From assembly GCA_021443285.1 (NCBI GenBank), contig JABUUG010000042.1, positions 4,952 through 13,143 of the forward strand: 8,192 bases of DNA. Direction: 5' to 3'. Below are positions 1-6,470 of this stretch, piece by piece (the stretch's first letter is position 1; each line of letters begins with the position of its first letter). Origin of the DNA: Bacteroidaceae bacterium (GTDB taxonomy: Bacteria; Bacteroidota; Bacteroidia; Bacteroidales; Bacteroidaceae). The translations under genes were made by a program, and so were the position numbers. The notes beneath the pieces are model-generated. The model saw nothing but the letters and a program-made list of their open reading frames with translations, ran no database searches and was not told the origin of the DNA.

Positions 1-792
1 ATCAGAAACATTGTTACAAAGACAAAAATCAATAATCTTAAAATAGCATTCCGAATCAAGAACATTAAGGTCTTCTATTACCTTTTCATATGTAATGTTC
101 CCCTTGCAAAAACTTGCCACCTGGTCAAAAACAGAAAGAGCATCGCGCATACCGCCGTCAGCCTTCTCTGCTATAACATTGAGTGCCTCTTCCTCGTATG
201 CTATCCCCTCCTGCTGTGCAACCCTCTTCAGATGCCCCATGATATTGGCTATGGTCATTCGCTCAAAGTCGTATATCTGACATCTTGAGATGATTGTGGG
301 CAACAGCTTATGTTTTTCCGTTGTCGCCAGAATGAATATCACGTATGAAGGCGGTTCTTCGAGGGTTTTCAGGAATGCATTGAATGCCGCGGTGGAAAGC
401 ATGTGAACCTCATCAATGATGAACACCTTGTACTTCCCCACTTGCGGCGGCACCCTCGTCTGCTCCATCAGCGACTTTATATGTTCCACACCATTGTTGG
501 AAGCAGCGTCAAGCTCAAATATGTTGAATGACCTTTGCTCTGCAAAAGCCTTGCAACTCTCACACTCCCCACAGGCATCGCCGTTTTCCGTCGGCGAGGT
601 GCAGTTTATCACCTTCGCAAAGATTCTTGCGCATGTGGTCTTCCCCACTCCACGAGGACCGCAGAACAGGTAGGCATGGGCCAACTTACCTGTCCTCACA
701 GCATTCCGCAAAGTTTCAGTCAGAGCATGCTGACCAACGACAGAATCAAACGTCAGCGGTCTGTATTTTCTAGCCGATACAATATACTCCAT
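1..792 (-). CDS. dnaX: DNA polymerase III subunit gamma/tau (clamp loader ATPase), N-terminal part, cut by the window edge
   Basis: This is the AAA+ ATPase of the replicative clamp loader, which opens and loads the sliding clamp on DNA in the cytoplasm. The ATG lies at 792-790, and 264 codons are visible before the window ends. Conserved features read directly: the N-terminal ARKYRPLTFDSVVGQ segment, Walker A GPRGVGKT at residues 45-52, four zinc-binding cysteines (Cys64, 74, 77 and 80), Walker B IIDEVHML at about 125-132, FLKTLEEPP at 140-148, and the SRC sensor motif at 169-171. The lid region follows (GGMRDALSVFDQ). The C-terminal collar and any tau-specific part lie outside. The gene is transcribed away from the division and pyrimidine genes, with a 178-base gap between the two start codons. 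The identity is very secure; the full length cannot be judged. Confidence 0.97.
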   Translation of the reverse strand, partial: MEYIVSARKYRPLTFDSVVGQHALTETLRNAVRTGKLAHAYLFCGPRGVGKTTCARIFAKVINCTSPTENGDACGECESCKAFAEQRSFNIFELDAASNNGVEHIKSLMEQTRVPPQVGKYKVFIIDEVHMLSTAAFNAFLKTLEEPPSYVIFILATTEKHKLLPTIISRCQIYDFERMTIANIMGHLKRVAQQEGIAYEEEALNVIAEKADGGMRDALSVFDQVASFCKGNITYEKVIEDLNVLDSECYFKIIDFCLCNNVSD

Positions 793-816
793 TTCCTAAA
801 GATGATTCTTTTTTAC

Positions 817-861
817 GAATAGTGGATGGTATGATTCCCGTATCATCCGTATTCACTATTC
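817..861. repeat. Inverted repeat in the dnaX leader
   Basis: Perfect 8-base arms, GAATAGTG (817-824) and CACTATTC (854-861), enclose a second short pair, ATGAT (831-835) and ATCAT (842-846). It lies 25 to 69 bases upstream of the dnaX start codon, so it would fold in the dnaX mRNA leader if the promoter at 903-910 is right. The right arm sits in a short tandem ATTCACT repeat (851-864). There is no T-tract on the dnaX side, so it does not look like an ordinary terminator. Its role is unknown; it could be a protein site, a leader hairpin, or a dispersed intergenic repeat. Confidence 0.6.
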
Positions 862-902
862 ACTACAACCCATGCAGTTTTGATTTTTGTAAAAAATTGT
901 TG

Positions 903-910
903 CAAATGTA
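903..910 (-). promoter_or_regulatory. Probable -7 box of the dnaX promoter
   Basis: Read on the minus strand this is TACATTTG, a perfect match to the Bacteroidetes -7 consensus TAnnTTTG. A TTTG that could serve as the -33 element lies 23 bases upstream, slightly longer than the usual spacing of about 19-21. Transcription would start near 896 and give a leader of about 100 bases containing the inverted repeat at 817-861. Confidence 0.5.
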
Positions 911-970
911 TTGTTTTTCCTCTTACACATAGACAAAAAAACAAAAAAAGCATACAATTTTGCAAGCGAA

Positions 971-1291
971 ATGACATTTATAAATAAAATATGGAGTTTT
1001 ATATGGCACAATAAATACTGGATTGCGCTTGCTACTGGTATTCTCATCATCGGATTTACAGGTGAGAACAGCATCATGACACACCTCAAATACAAGAAGC
1101 AGATAAGCGATCTCGAAGCCGAAATTGTCAACTATGACTCCAAATACGAACGCGATGCAGAGCTTATAAAAAGCATACAGCTCGACTACCATACACTCAC
1201 TAAGATTGCAAGAGAGCAATACCTTATGAAAGCAGACGACGAGGACATCTTCATCTTCCCGTCCGACGTAAAAGACCAATTATCCCGATGA
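971..1291 (+). CDS. DivIC/FtsB-like septum formation protein
   Basis: A predicted 106-residue bitopic membrane protein of the FtsB/DivIC family, which joins the division complex that activates septal cell-wall synthesis. It has a short cytoplasmic N-terminus, one membrane helix at about residues 16-30, and then a charged stretch at about 36-70 with a heptad-like pattern suited to a coiled coil. The family-like C-terminal segment is TKIAREQYLMKADDEDIFIF (77-96). I chose the ATG at 971 because the frame can otherwise be extended only to a TTG at 911, which would add 20 unlikely residues. Its stop overlaps the next start (ATGA at 1288-1291), so the two are probably translationally coupled. Family assignment is fairly secure from architecture and the ARE-Y motif; the choice between FtsB and DivIC names is not. 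Confidence 0.85.
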   Translation: MTFINKIWSFIWHNKYWIALATGILIIGFTGENSIMTHLKYKKQISDLEAEIVNYDSKYERDAELIKSIQLDYHTLTKIAREQYLMKADDEDIFIFPSDVKDQLSR

Positions 1292-1743
1292 AACAACTAA
1301 CCCAGACACAGGCGTGCATTTTTGTTTTTGGCGCACTACTGATGGTTGTCGGTGCAGCCACTTATGTTTTAAGCATCACACCCCTCCTCACACGATTTGC
1401 CGACCCCTCCACCTCACACAGAATAGGTGCTGTTGTCTATTCCATTGGTGCCGTTTGCTTTGCATCAATGCAAATCATACAACGTTATGAGGGAACTGAC
1501 TTCACCATTTCCAGACTTCGCAAAATACAAATTATCGGCGATTGTTTCTTTTTGGCAGCTGCACTTTTGCTTTTAGAAAACGCATTCCTCTTTGTCTATC
1601 CCCTCTTTCTTCGGGGAGGAGTTTCTCTGTACAATTTCTATCTGCAGTACATCCACAACAACTGGGTGGTCTTACTTCTTATTGCAGCCATTCTGGAACT
1701 CTATACCACCCACAGGATAGCCCGACTTATTAAAAAAACTTAA
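1288..1743 (+). CDS. Four-helix inner-membrane protein of unknown function
   Basis: A 151-residue hydrophobic protein with four likely membrane segments, at about residues 10-30, 46-64, 80-104 and 125-141. The loop between helices 2 and 3 is positively charged (QRYEG, then SRLRK) and the C-terminus is basic (HRIARLIKKT). This suggests that both lie in the cytoplasm, although the loop between helices 2 and 3 and the tail are on the same side only if all four helices span. No catalytic motif is visible and I do not recognise a named family. Its start overlaps the stop of the DivIC/FtsB-like gene by ATGA, so the two are very probably co-expressed. A link to cell division is only an inference from position. 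Confidence 0.85.
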   Translation: MKQLTQTQACIFVFGALLMVVGAATYVLSITPLLTRFADPSTSHRIGAVVYSIGAVCFASMQIIQRYEGTDFTISRLRKIQIIGDCFFLAAALLLLENAFLFVYPLFLRGGVSLYNFYLQYIHNNWVVLLLIAAILELYTTHRIARLIKKT

Positions 1744-1802
1744 AATCCCCCGCTTTCTGCTTAAAAAGTCAGGATAATCTTACCGTGCCACCAAAAAGTA
1801 AC

Positions 1803-1810
1803 TACTTTTG
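1803..1810 (+). promoter_or_regulatory. -7 box of the promoter for the lipoprotein gene (and probably pyrC)
   Basis: TACTTTTG is a perfect match to TAnnTTTG. Transcription would start near 1817, leaving a leader of about 36 bases before the ATG at 1853. The position about 19 bases upstream (TTAC at 1780-1783) is only a weak -33 match. The box lies in the gap after the membrane-protein gene, so the lipoprotein and pyrC may form a separate transcription unit. It also argues against starting the lipoprotein at the in-frame TTG at 1808, which lies inside the box. Confidence 0.55.
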
Positions 1811-1852
1811 CAGCGTAATTCATTAATCATTTCTCTAAATTCATTCTCGTTA

Positions 1853-2617
1853 ATGAAATCACGCCACACACACATTCTCCTTTTTCTGCTCATATCGCTG
1901 CTCACAACATCTTGTGGCACTTCATACAACATTAAAGGCAGCACGGATATGTCTGTGCTCGATGGCCAGAAGTTCTTTCTTAAGGTTTTCAAGAATGATG
2001 ACTTATGTAGCCTTGACTCGTGCGATGTCCTTCATGGGCAGTTCAAATTTTCCGGCACGATTGACACCGTAAAGCTTGCGTACATAACTAATGAAGGTGG
2101 AGTATTGCCCATTATTCTTGAAGGCGGAGACATTGACATCACCATTAATGTAGCGGAGCAGAAAGTTACAGGCACACAGTACAACGAGAAATTCTTTAAC
2201 TTTACGAAACATCTCGTTCAAGTAGAAACCTCAGTTTCCGAGCTATCACGTCGCGAGAGCAGAGGTATCATGAACGGTGAGGACATGGATTCCCTCAGAA
2301 ACGAACTCGAAAAAGAATACATAACTCTCGTTGCACGTAGAGACACTCTGACAACAAACTTTATCTGCAACAATTTTGACAATCCGCTCGCAGCAGCCGC
2401 TTTCCAGTTCCTCACAATAACAAACAGAGTACCCGAACTAACCCCTTGGGTGGAACACATCCTCAGCAAAGCAAACGACAGCTTCAAGAACGACGGCTAC
2501 GTCAAGGACTATGTCGAGAAAGCAAAATATGTTCAAGGAGTGATGAACGGCACAGTTGACCCTGGCATCCCTACAACAGCAGCAGCCCCCACTCCAACAG
2601 ACAGCATTAATAACTAA
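1853..2617 (+). CDS. DUF4369-type lipoprotein
   Basis: A 254-residue predicted lipoprotein. The N-terminus has a basic start (MKSRHTH), a hydrophobic core and a signal-peptidase-II-like site LTTSC with Cys21 as the lipidated residue. The -3 position is Thr rather than Leu, which is a relaxed lipobox. Residues about 25-130 match the pattern of the DUF4369 domain found at the N-terminus of many Bacteroidetes thiol-disulfide proteins: YNIKGS, then SLDSCDVLHGQFKFSG, ILEGGDIDI and VTGTQYNEKFFNF. Unlike those proteins, it has no thioredoxin domain or CxxC motif. The rest is mainly helical and ends in a short Pro/Thr/Ala-rich tail (TTAAAPTPTD). It lies 52 bases before the chosen pyrC start. Its function is unknown; a role at the cell envelope is inferred from the lipid anchor. 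Confidence 0.85.
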   Translation: MKSRHTHILLFLLISLLTTSCGTSYNIKGSTDMSVLDGQKFFLKVFKNDDLCSLDSCDVLHGQFKFSGTIDTVKLAYITNEGGVLPIILEGGDIDITINVAEQKVTGTQYNEKFFNFTKHLVQVETSVSELSRRESRGIMNGEDMDSLRNELEKEYITLVARRDTLTTNFICNNFDNPLAAAAFQFLTITNRVPELTPWVEHILSKANDSFKNDGYVKDYVEKAKYVQGVMNGTVDPGIPTTAAAPTPTDSINN

Positions 2618-2669
2618 TAGAGCAGAGATGGCAGCGCGGTTGCACCGCCCCCCATCCCCCAACAAAAAC

Positions 2670-4070
2670 ATGCCCCCCCTTACATTAATATCAAACGGCA
2701 GAATCGTCAATGAAGGTCAAGTCTTCGTTGGCGATATTTTAATTTCAGGCGACAAGATTGCCGGTATATATAGAAGCGATGCCCCCCTTATTTCGGAATC
2801 CCGAAATCCCGGAATAAACCCAGAGAACATCATCGATGCTACAGGCTGCTATGTCCTGCCAGGTGTGATAGATACCCATGTGCATTTCCGTGAACCGGGA
2901 CTTACGCAGAAGGCTGACATAGAGAGCGAAAGCCGAGCGGCTATTTATGGAGGTGTAACATCCTACTTCGATATGCCAAACTGCGTTCCGCTTACAACCA
3001 CCACTAAAGCCATACAGCAGAAGCAGCTAATAGCCGCAGAGAAAAGCCACGCAAACTATGCATTCTTCCTCGGCGCCACTACAACCAACGCCGACACCTT
3101 CCTGCAGATAGACCGCAAGACCACACCCGGCGTGAAGCTCTTCATGGGCAGTTCTACTGGCAATATGCTTGTCGATGGAGAAGACTCGTTGGAGAAAGTG
3201 TTCCGCACAGCAGCAGAGCAAGACCTCATAGTAATGGGACACTGCGAAGACAACAGCATCATACTACAGAATATTGCGACAGTGCGTGAGAAATATGGCA
3301 GTGATGCACCTGTTGAGCTCCATCCCTCTGTTCGCAGCCGCGAGGCGTGCATAAAGTCAACAGCCACTGCCATTCAGCTGGCAAACCGTTTCGGCACACG
3401 CTTCCACCTTGCCCATGCCTCGACAAAAGAAGAGGTTGAGATGATAAAAGCACTCCGCTTATCGGGGAACACAAACATAACAATGGAAGCCTGTCTGCCG
3501 CACATCGTCTTCAACGACAGCGACTACGCCACACGCCGCACTGCCATAAAATGCAACCCCGCAGTCAAAACAGAAAGCGACCGCACCGCAATCCTCAACG
3601 CACTGCGCGACGGCACCGTAACAACCATAGCCACTGACCATGCACCCCACTGCTGGGAAGACAAACAGGGAGGATGCCTTAAAGCAGCATCCGGAATGCC
3701 AATGCTCCAGTTCTCGCTTGTAAGAATACTGCAACTCTTCACAAATGAAGACATACCACACAATATTGCAGACGACTCACTCTCTCTTATTGTCCGTCTT
3801 ATGTCTCATAACCCCGCCACACTCTTTCATATAAAACAAAGAGGCTTCCTCAAAGAAGGCTATAAGGCAGACATCACCATTGTAAAATACAGTCAGAAGC
3901 CGTGGACTGTAAACAAAGACATAATCCAAAGTAAATGTAAATGGAGTCCCCTTGAGGGCGACACCCTAAACTGGAAAGTCCTACACACATTCTGCAACGG
4001 TCTCCATGCCCTCAATAACGGCAGCTTCAACAATACCAGAGGTGAACAATTAGAGTTCCAACATGAGTAA
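2670..4070 (+). CDS. pyrC: Dihydroorotase, class I
   Basis: Converts N-carbamoyl-L-aspartate to dihydroorotate, the third step of pyrimidine synthesis, in the cytoplasm. It is a 466-residue amidohydrolase. Visible metal and catalytic sites are His70 and His72 (DTHVHFREPG), Lys156 in GVKLFMGSSTGN (candidate bridging lysine), His191 (MGHCED), His249 (HLAHAST) and the catalytic Asp323 (ATDHAPH). The substrate-loop motifs EACLPHIVFND and KCNPAVK are also present. I start it at the ATG at 2670 because the family begins just before the L-I-x-N-G-R-I-V-N-E-G motif. An in-frame ATG at 2628 would add 14 Pro/Arg-rich residues and cannot be excluded. Oddities are a seven-C run directly after the start codon and a short insertion at about residues 40-50 encoded by palindromic DNA. 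The end lies four bases from the converging receptor gene. Confidence 0.95.
   Translation: MPPLTLISNGRIVNEGQVFVGDILISGDKIAGIYRSDAPLISESRNPGINPENIIDATGCYVLPGVIDTHVHFREPGLTQKADIESESRAAIYGGVTSYFDMPNCVPLTTTTKAIQQKQLIAAEKSHANYAFFLGATTTNADTFLQIDRKTTPGVKLFMGSSTGNMLVDGEDSLEKVFRTAAEQDLIVMGHCEDNSIILQNIATVREKYGSDAPVELHPSVRSREACIKSTATAIQLANRFGTRFHLAHASTKEEVEMIKALRLSGNTNITMEACLPHIVFNDSDYATRRTAIKCNPAVKTESDRTAILNALRDGTVTTIATDHAPHCWEDKQGGCLKAASGMPMLQFSLVRILQLFTNEDIPHNIADDSLSLIVRLMSHNPATLFHIKQRGFLKEGYKADITIVKYSQKPWTVNKDIIQSKCKWSPLEGDTLNWKVLHTFCNGLHALNNGSFNNTRGEQLEFQHE
2788..2817 (+). repeat. Palindromic insert inside pyrC
   Basis: TTATTTCGG (2788-2796) pairs with CCGGAATAA (2809-2817) as a nine-pair stem with one U-G wobble. 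A competing smaller hairpin, TTTCGG-AATC-CCGAAA, uses 2791-2806. The stretch encodes about residues 40-50 of dihydroorotase, a segment that appears longer than in relatives as I recall them. It is in frame, so the protein stays open. Confidence 0.5.
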
Positions 4071-4074
4071 ACTG

Positions 4075-6084
4075 CTAAATCTCGTAAGCGGCAGTTGCAG
4101 CAAAGTTGATTTTCGGCATTGGATAGTTTAGGATTACATCGTAGTCCTGCGAAAGAAGGTTGTTCACATCAAGGGTAAACCGCCATTGTTTGAGTTTATA
4201 GGACACAGATACATCACTTGTGTACCACGGCAGCATCTCGTTTCGCGGAATGTTCTCCTGCTGGTTATAGCGTTTGCCCGCATAAACAAAACTGTAGTTT
4301 ATGCTGAGGTTACGCCATTCCAGATTAAATATTGCAGAGCCGCTGTGCCAGGGGATATAGGGTATCTGATGGTTATAGTATGAGGTGGATGGGTCGGTAA
4401 CATCGCGCGCATCCTGATATGTGTATTGCAGACGCAACGTGAGCATTAGCTGTTTGAACAGAAGAGCAGCCACATCTGTCTCAACATCGACACCAGTGAT
4501 GTGGACTTTTCCGAGGTTGAGCATCGTCCAGCGAAACTGCTGGCCCCTCGGATAGGCTACAATCTTGTCATGTATGGTGTTGTAATAGGCATTGACAGAA
4601 AGGCTCAGAGCAAGAGCATTCTTCGGCAGTGCAAGCGGATTCACAGTTATTCCGCCGTTATACTGGATTGCGGTTTCGGGCTTGAGGTTGGCATTTCCTA
4701 TCTCTGTGTAGTAGAGGTCATTGAACGTCGGCATACGGAAGCTTTTCTTCGCATAAAGGTTTAGCTTCAGCCATTTCACCTGCGATGGACAGAAGGATAG
4801 AAAGACTGCGGGAGTCAGATTATAATTGTTTGATGATGCCGGTGTCTGGCTTTGTGTCTTGCCGTCAGTATTTGATCGGTCTGAAACCCATGTATTGAGT
4901 AAGCTTGCCTGCAATTTTATCCAATTGAAGTCGAAAGCGGTGGCGACAGACAGCAGATTACTGATACGATAGGCATCGGCAAGCAACGTTTCCCGACGGG
5001 CAAGCGGCGAGGCTGTCAGACGGTTCCATTTGAAATCATAGCTCAGCGAGGCTGTCCACCAGGGTTTTATCTCGTAAGCATTGGCTGTAGAAAAGTATAG
5101 CTCGTGCTGGTGGTAGGTATTATCTACCTGCATGATTGTTGTGTCCCTGTTCAGATAGTGTGTTTTGTAGTATGCGTATTTGGCGCGGAGCTGCGTGTCA
5201 AAACGGTCAGTAACGGTCTTCTGCCATGTGCCCTGAATGAAGTTGTTTGAATCCGTCTGCCGCTCGCCTCTTCTCCACACATTGTTCACTATTGCACCCG
5301 GTATTCCACGTTGCGACTGGTAGGTATAGAGTTTCACGTTCCATCCTCCGCGTTCTATCGTTCCGTGGACATTTCCCTCTGCCTTCAGTGCCCACACATC
5401 GCCATTTTCTCGTGTGGCTGTGGTGTCATAGGCTATTGTCCCGTCTGCCTTCTTCCTCATGTAGCGGAACTTATACTTCCCACTTGCATTGAGGAACTCT
5501 GCATTGATGGAAGAAGATACAGTCGGAGAAATGCGCTGGTCCCAGACAGCAGAAAAACGAATCATGTCGAAACTTCCGCCTTTCAGTCTGAATCTCAGAT
5601 GGTAAGGCTTGTCTGTAAAAATCGGACGACGCGTGCGGATATAAACAGAACCGGCATTGCCGAAGTCGGATGCAGGCTGGAAAATCTGGCTTTTCTGACC
5701 ATTGTATAAAGAAATCTCATCCACGTTGTCCAGCGAAAACTGCCCAAGGTCTATTACTCCGTTCTGTGCGTTCCCCAATTCTATGCCATCGTAGAATATA
5801 CCGAGATGGTTTGTCCCCATAGACCGGATGTTCACGGTTTTCAGTCCCCCCACTCCACCGTAATCTTTGACCTGTAGTCCGGAGAAATAACGTAGTGCAT
5901 CTGCGATGGAGTTGTTAGACAGGCGTTCTATCTGCTCACCTTTCAGGTGTTTGCCTTCAACTATGGCACGATTGGCGAGTTTTTCGGTAACAACAAACTC
6001 ATCCATAGTGTATATGGAGTCCGACTGCGAAAAGGCAGAGGCAACAAATAAAAAGAATAATATCAGCAGGAAAAATCGGTGCAA
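4075..6084 (-). CDS. TonB-dependent outer-membrane receptor (BtuB/siderophore type)
   Basis: A 669-residue outer-membrane gated barrel predicted to import a metal complex using TonB energy. The signal peptide is residues 1-19 or 20 (HRFFLLILFFLFVASAFS). A TonB-box-like segment, DEFVVTEK, follows at 28-35. The plug is at about 36-150 with NIRSMG at 85-90 and YDG at 98-100. A 22-strand-type barrel follows, with the classic FNDLYYTEIGNANLKPE motif near residues 450-470. It lacks the N-terminal carboxypeptidase-like domain and is far shorter than SusC receptors, and no SusD partner is present, so a glycan role is unlikely. The start codon is TTG at 6084-6082. Upstream the frame has no ATG, GTG or TTG before a TAG stop at 6120-6118, and the signal peptide begins right at this codon. 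The binding lipoprotein beyond the divergent region suggests cobalamin, siderophore or heme; the exact substrate cannot be read from sequence. Confidence 0.93.
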   Translation of the reverse strand: MHRFFLLILFFLFVASAFSQSDSIYTMDEFVVTEKLANRAIVEGKHLKGEQIERLSNNSIADALRYFSGLQVKDYGGVGGLKTVNIRSMGTNHLGIFYDGIELGNAQNGVIDLGQFSLDNVDEISLYNGQKSQIFQPASDFGNAGSVYIRTRRPIFTDKPYHLRFRLKGGSFDMIRFSAVWDQRISPTVSSSINAEFLNASGKYKFRYMRKKADGTIAYDTTATRENGDVWALKAEGNVHGTIERGGWNVKLYTYQSQRGIPGAIVNNVWRRGERQTDSNNFIQGTWQKTVTDRFDTQLRAKYAYYKTHYLNRDTTIMQVDNTYHQHELYFSTANAYEIKPWWTASLSYDFKWNRLTASPLARRETLLADAYRISNLLSVATAFDFNWIKLQASLLNTWVSDRSNTDGKTQSQTPASSNNYNLTPAVFLSFCPSQVKWLKLNLYAKKSFRMPTFNDLYYTEIGNANLKPETAIQYNGGITVNPLALPKNALALSLSVNAYYNTIHDKIVAYPRGQQFRWTMLNLGKVHITGVDVETDVAALLFKQLMLTLRLQYTYQDARDVTDPSTSYYNHQIPYIPWHSGSAIFNLEWRNLSINYSFVYAGKRYNQQENIPRNEMLPWYTSDVSVSYKLKQWRFTLDVNNLLSQDYDVILNYPMPKINFAATAAYEI

Positions 6085-6159
6085 GTCGGTATCTGTATTA
6101 GTAAGTTTATAAATTGGCTATCATAATCGCGTGCTTTAGCATACGACTCTATCAAAATC

Positions 6160-6189
6160 AAAGCGGCCGTCTTCACAGACAGCCGCTTT
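6160..6189 (-). terminator. Attenuator-like stem-loop in the receptor leader
   Basis: Arms AAAGCGGC (6160-6167) and GCCGCTTT (6182-6189) enclose an inner GTC/GAC pair and a six-base loop. On the plus strand the stem is broken by a C-A mismatch (6168 with 6181). On the minus strand the same pair is G-U, giving an unbroken 12-pair stem followed by GATTTTGAT. The element therefore fits minus-strand RNA better, inside the leader of the TonB receptor. It could be an attenuator, a terminator for upstream transcripts, or a stability hairpin. The T-run is interrupted, so termination may be partial. Confidence 0.6.
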
Positions 6190-6247
6190 TAATCTTCAAT
6201 AGGTATTAGTTTTTAAGGTAAAAAGATTGTTTTCAGGATAACGAGTG

Positions 6248-6278
6248 CAAAGGTATGTGGTTGAAACTTAACTTGCAA
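6248..6278 (-). promoter_or_regulatory. Promoter of the TonB-dependent receptor gene
   Basis: On the minus strand the -7 box is TACCTTTG (6255-6248), a perfect TAnnTTTG. A -33 TTG (6278-6276) lies exactly 20 bases upstream, within the usual spacing. Transcription would start near 6241, giving a leader of about 157 bases that contains the stem-loop at 6160-6189. This is the best-formed promoter in the window. Confidence 0.7.
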
Positions 6279-6281
6279 GAG

Positions 6282-6380
6282 ATTGTTAATATATTTTTAA
6301 CGTCTTTGTTATGTGTGCCTTAACAATGAATATTTTTAACTTTTTTTAAGAAATCGTTTGCATAAAATTCAATATTTTTT
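6282..6380. repeat. AT-rich repeat cluster between the divergent promoters, candidate operator
   Basis: Two exact copies of ATATTTTTAAC lie at 6291-6301 and 6330-6340. A near copy, ATATTTTTT, lies at 6372-6380, so the copies start 39 and 42 bases apart, about four helical turns. Each exact copy is preceded by one arm of a perfect inverted repeat, ATTGTTAA (6282-6289) and TTAACAAT (6320-6327). The cluster starts four bases upstream of the receptor's -33 element. It could bind a regulator or simply act as AT-rich upstream DNA; base composition alone can produce some of this. Confidence 0.4.
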
Positions 6381-6411
6381 AAAAAAAAGTACCGTATTAC
6401 AAATATTAGCA

Positions 6412-6419
6412 TACCTTTG
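6412..6419 (+). promoter_or_regulatory. -7 box of the rightward promoter for the acidic protein and binding lipoprotein
   Basis: TACCTTTG is a perfect TAnnTTTG, and transcription would start near 6426, 45 bases before the ATG at 6471. No TTG is found at the expected -33 position; the upstream DNA is A-rich instead, so the promoter may need an activator or an alternative sigma factor. The surrounding 11 bases CATACCTTTGC (6410-6420) are identical to those of the receptor promoter on the other strand (6257-6247). Confidence 0.55.
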
Positions 6420-6470
6420 CGGCATTAAATACACGGCGACACATGCCAAGCCAAGAAAATAAACAACGAA

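Larger units (their letters stand above)
6085..6470. other. AT-rich divergent control region
   Basis: This 386-base stretch between divergent starts contains no credible gene. Reading left to right it holds the receptor leader (6085 to about 6241) with a weak small hairpin (6127-6146) and a strong one (6160-6189). Then come the receptor promoter (6248-6278), an AT-rich block with repeated motifs (6282-6380), the rightward -7 box (6412-6419) and a 5' leader of about 45 bases for the acidic-protein gene. Confidence 0.75.

Noticed and set aside
955..962. CAATTTTG as a rightward promoter box for the division genes
   Set aside because: It mismatches TAnnTTTG at its first base, has no -33 TTG at a proper distance, and would start transcription almost at the ATG. 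The true promoter for this pair is not clear.
856..1279. Minus-strand open frames opposite the DivIC/FtsB-like gene
   Set aside because: They are antisense to a gene with clear family features and show no domain or plausible start of their own.
5311..5709. 132-codon plus-strand frame inside the receptor gene
   Set aside because: It is wholly antisense to a receptor with continuous family motifs and has no recognisable features.
6085..6241. Cobalamin riboswitch in the receptor leader
   Set aside because: The receptor is BtuB-like, so I looked for the conserved B12-box bases on the minus strand. None are present, and the leader of about 157 bases is short for this class.
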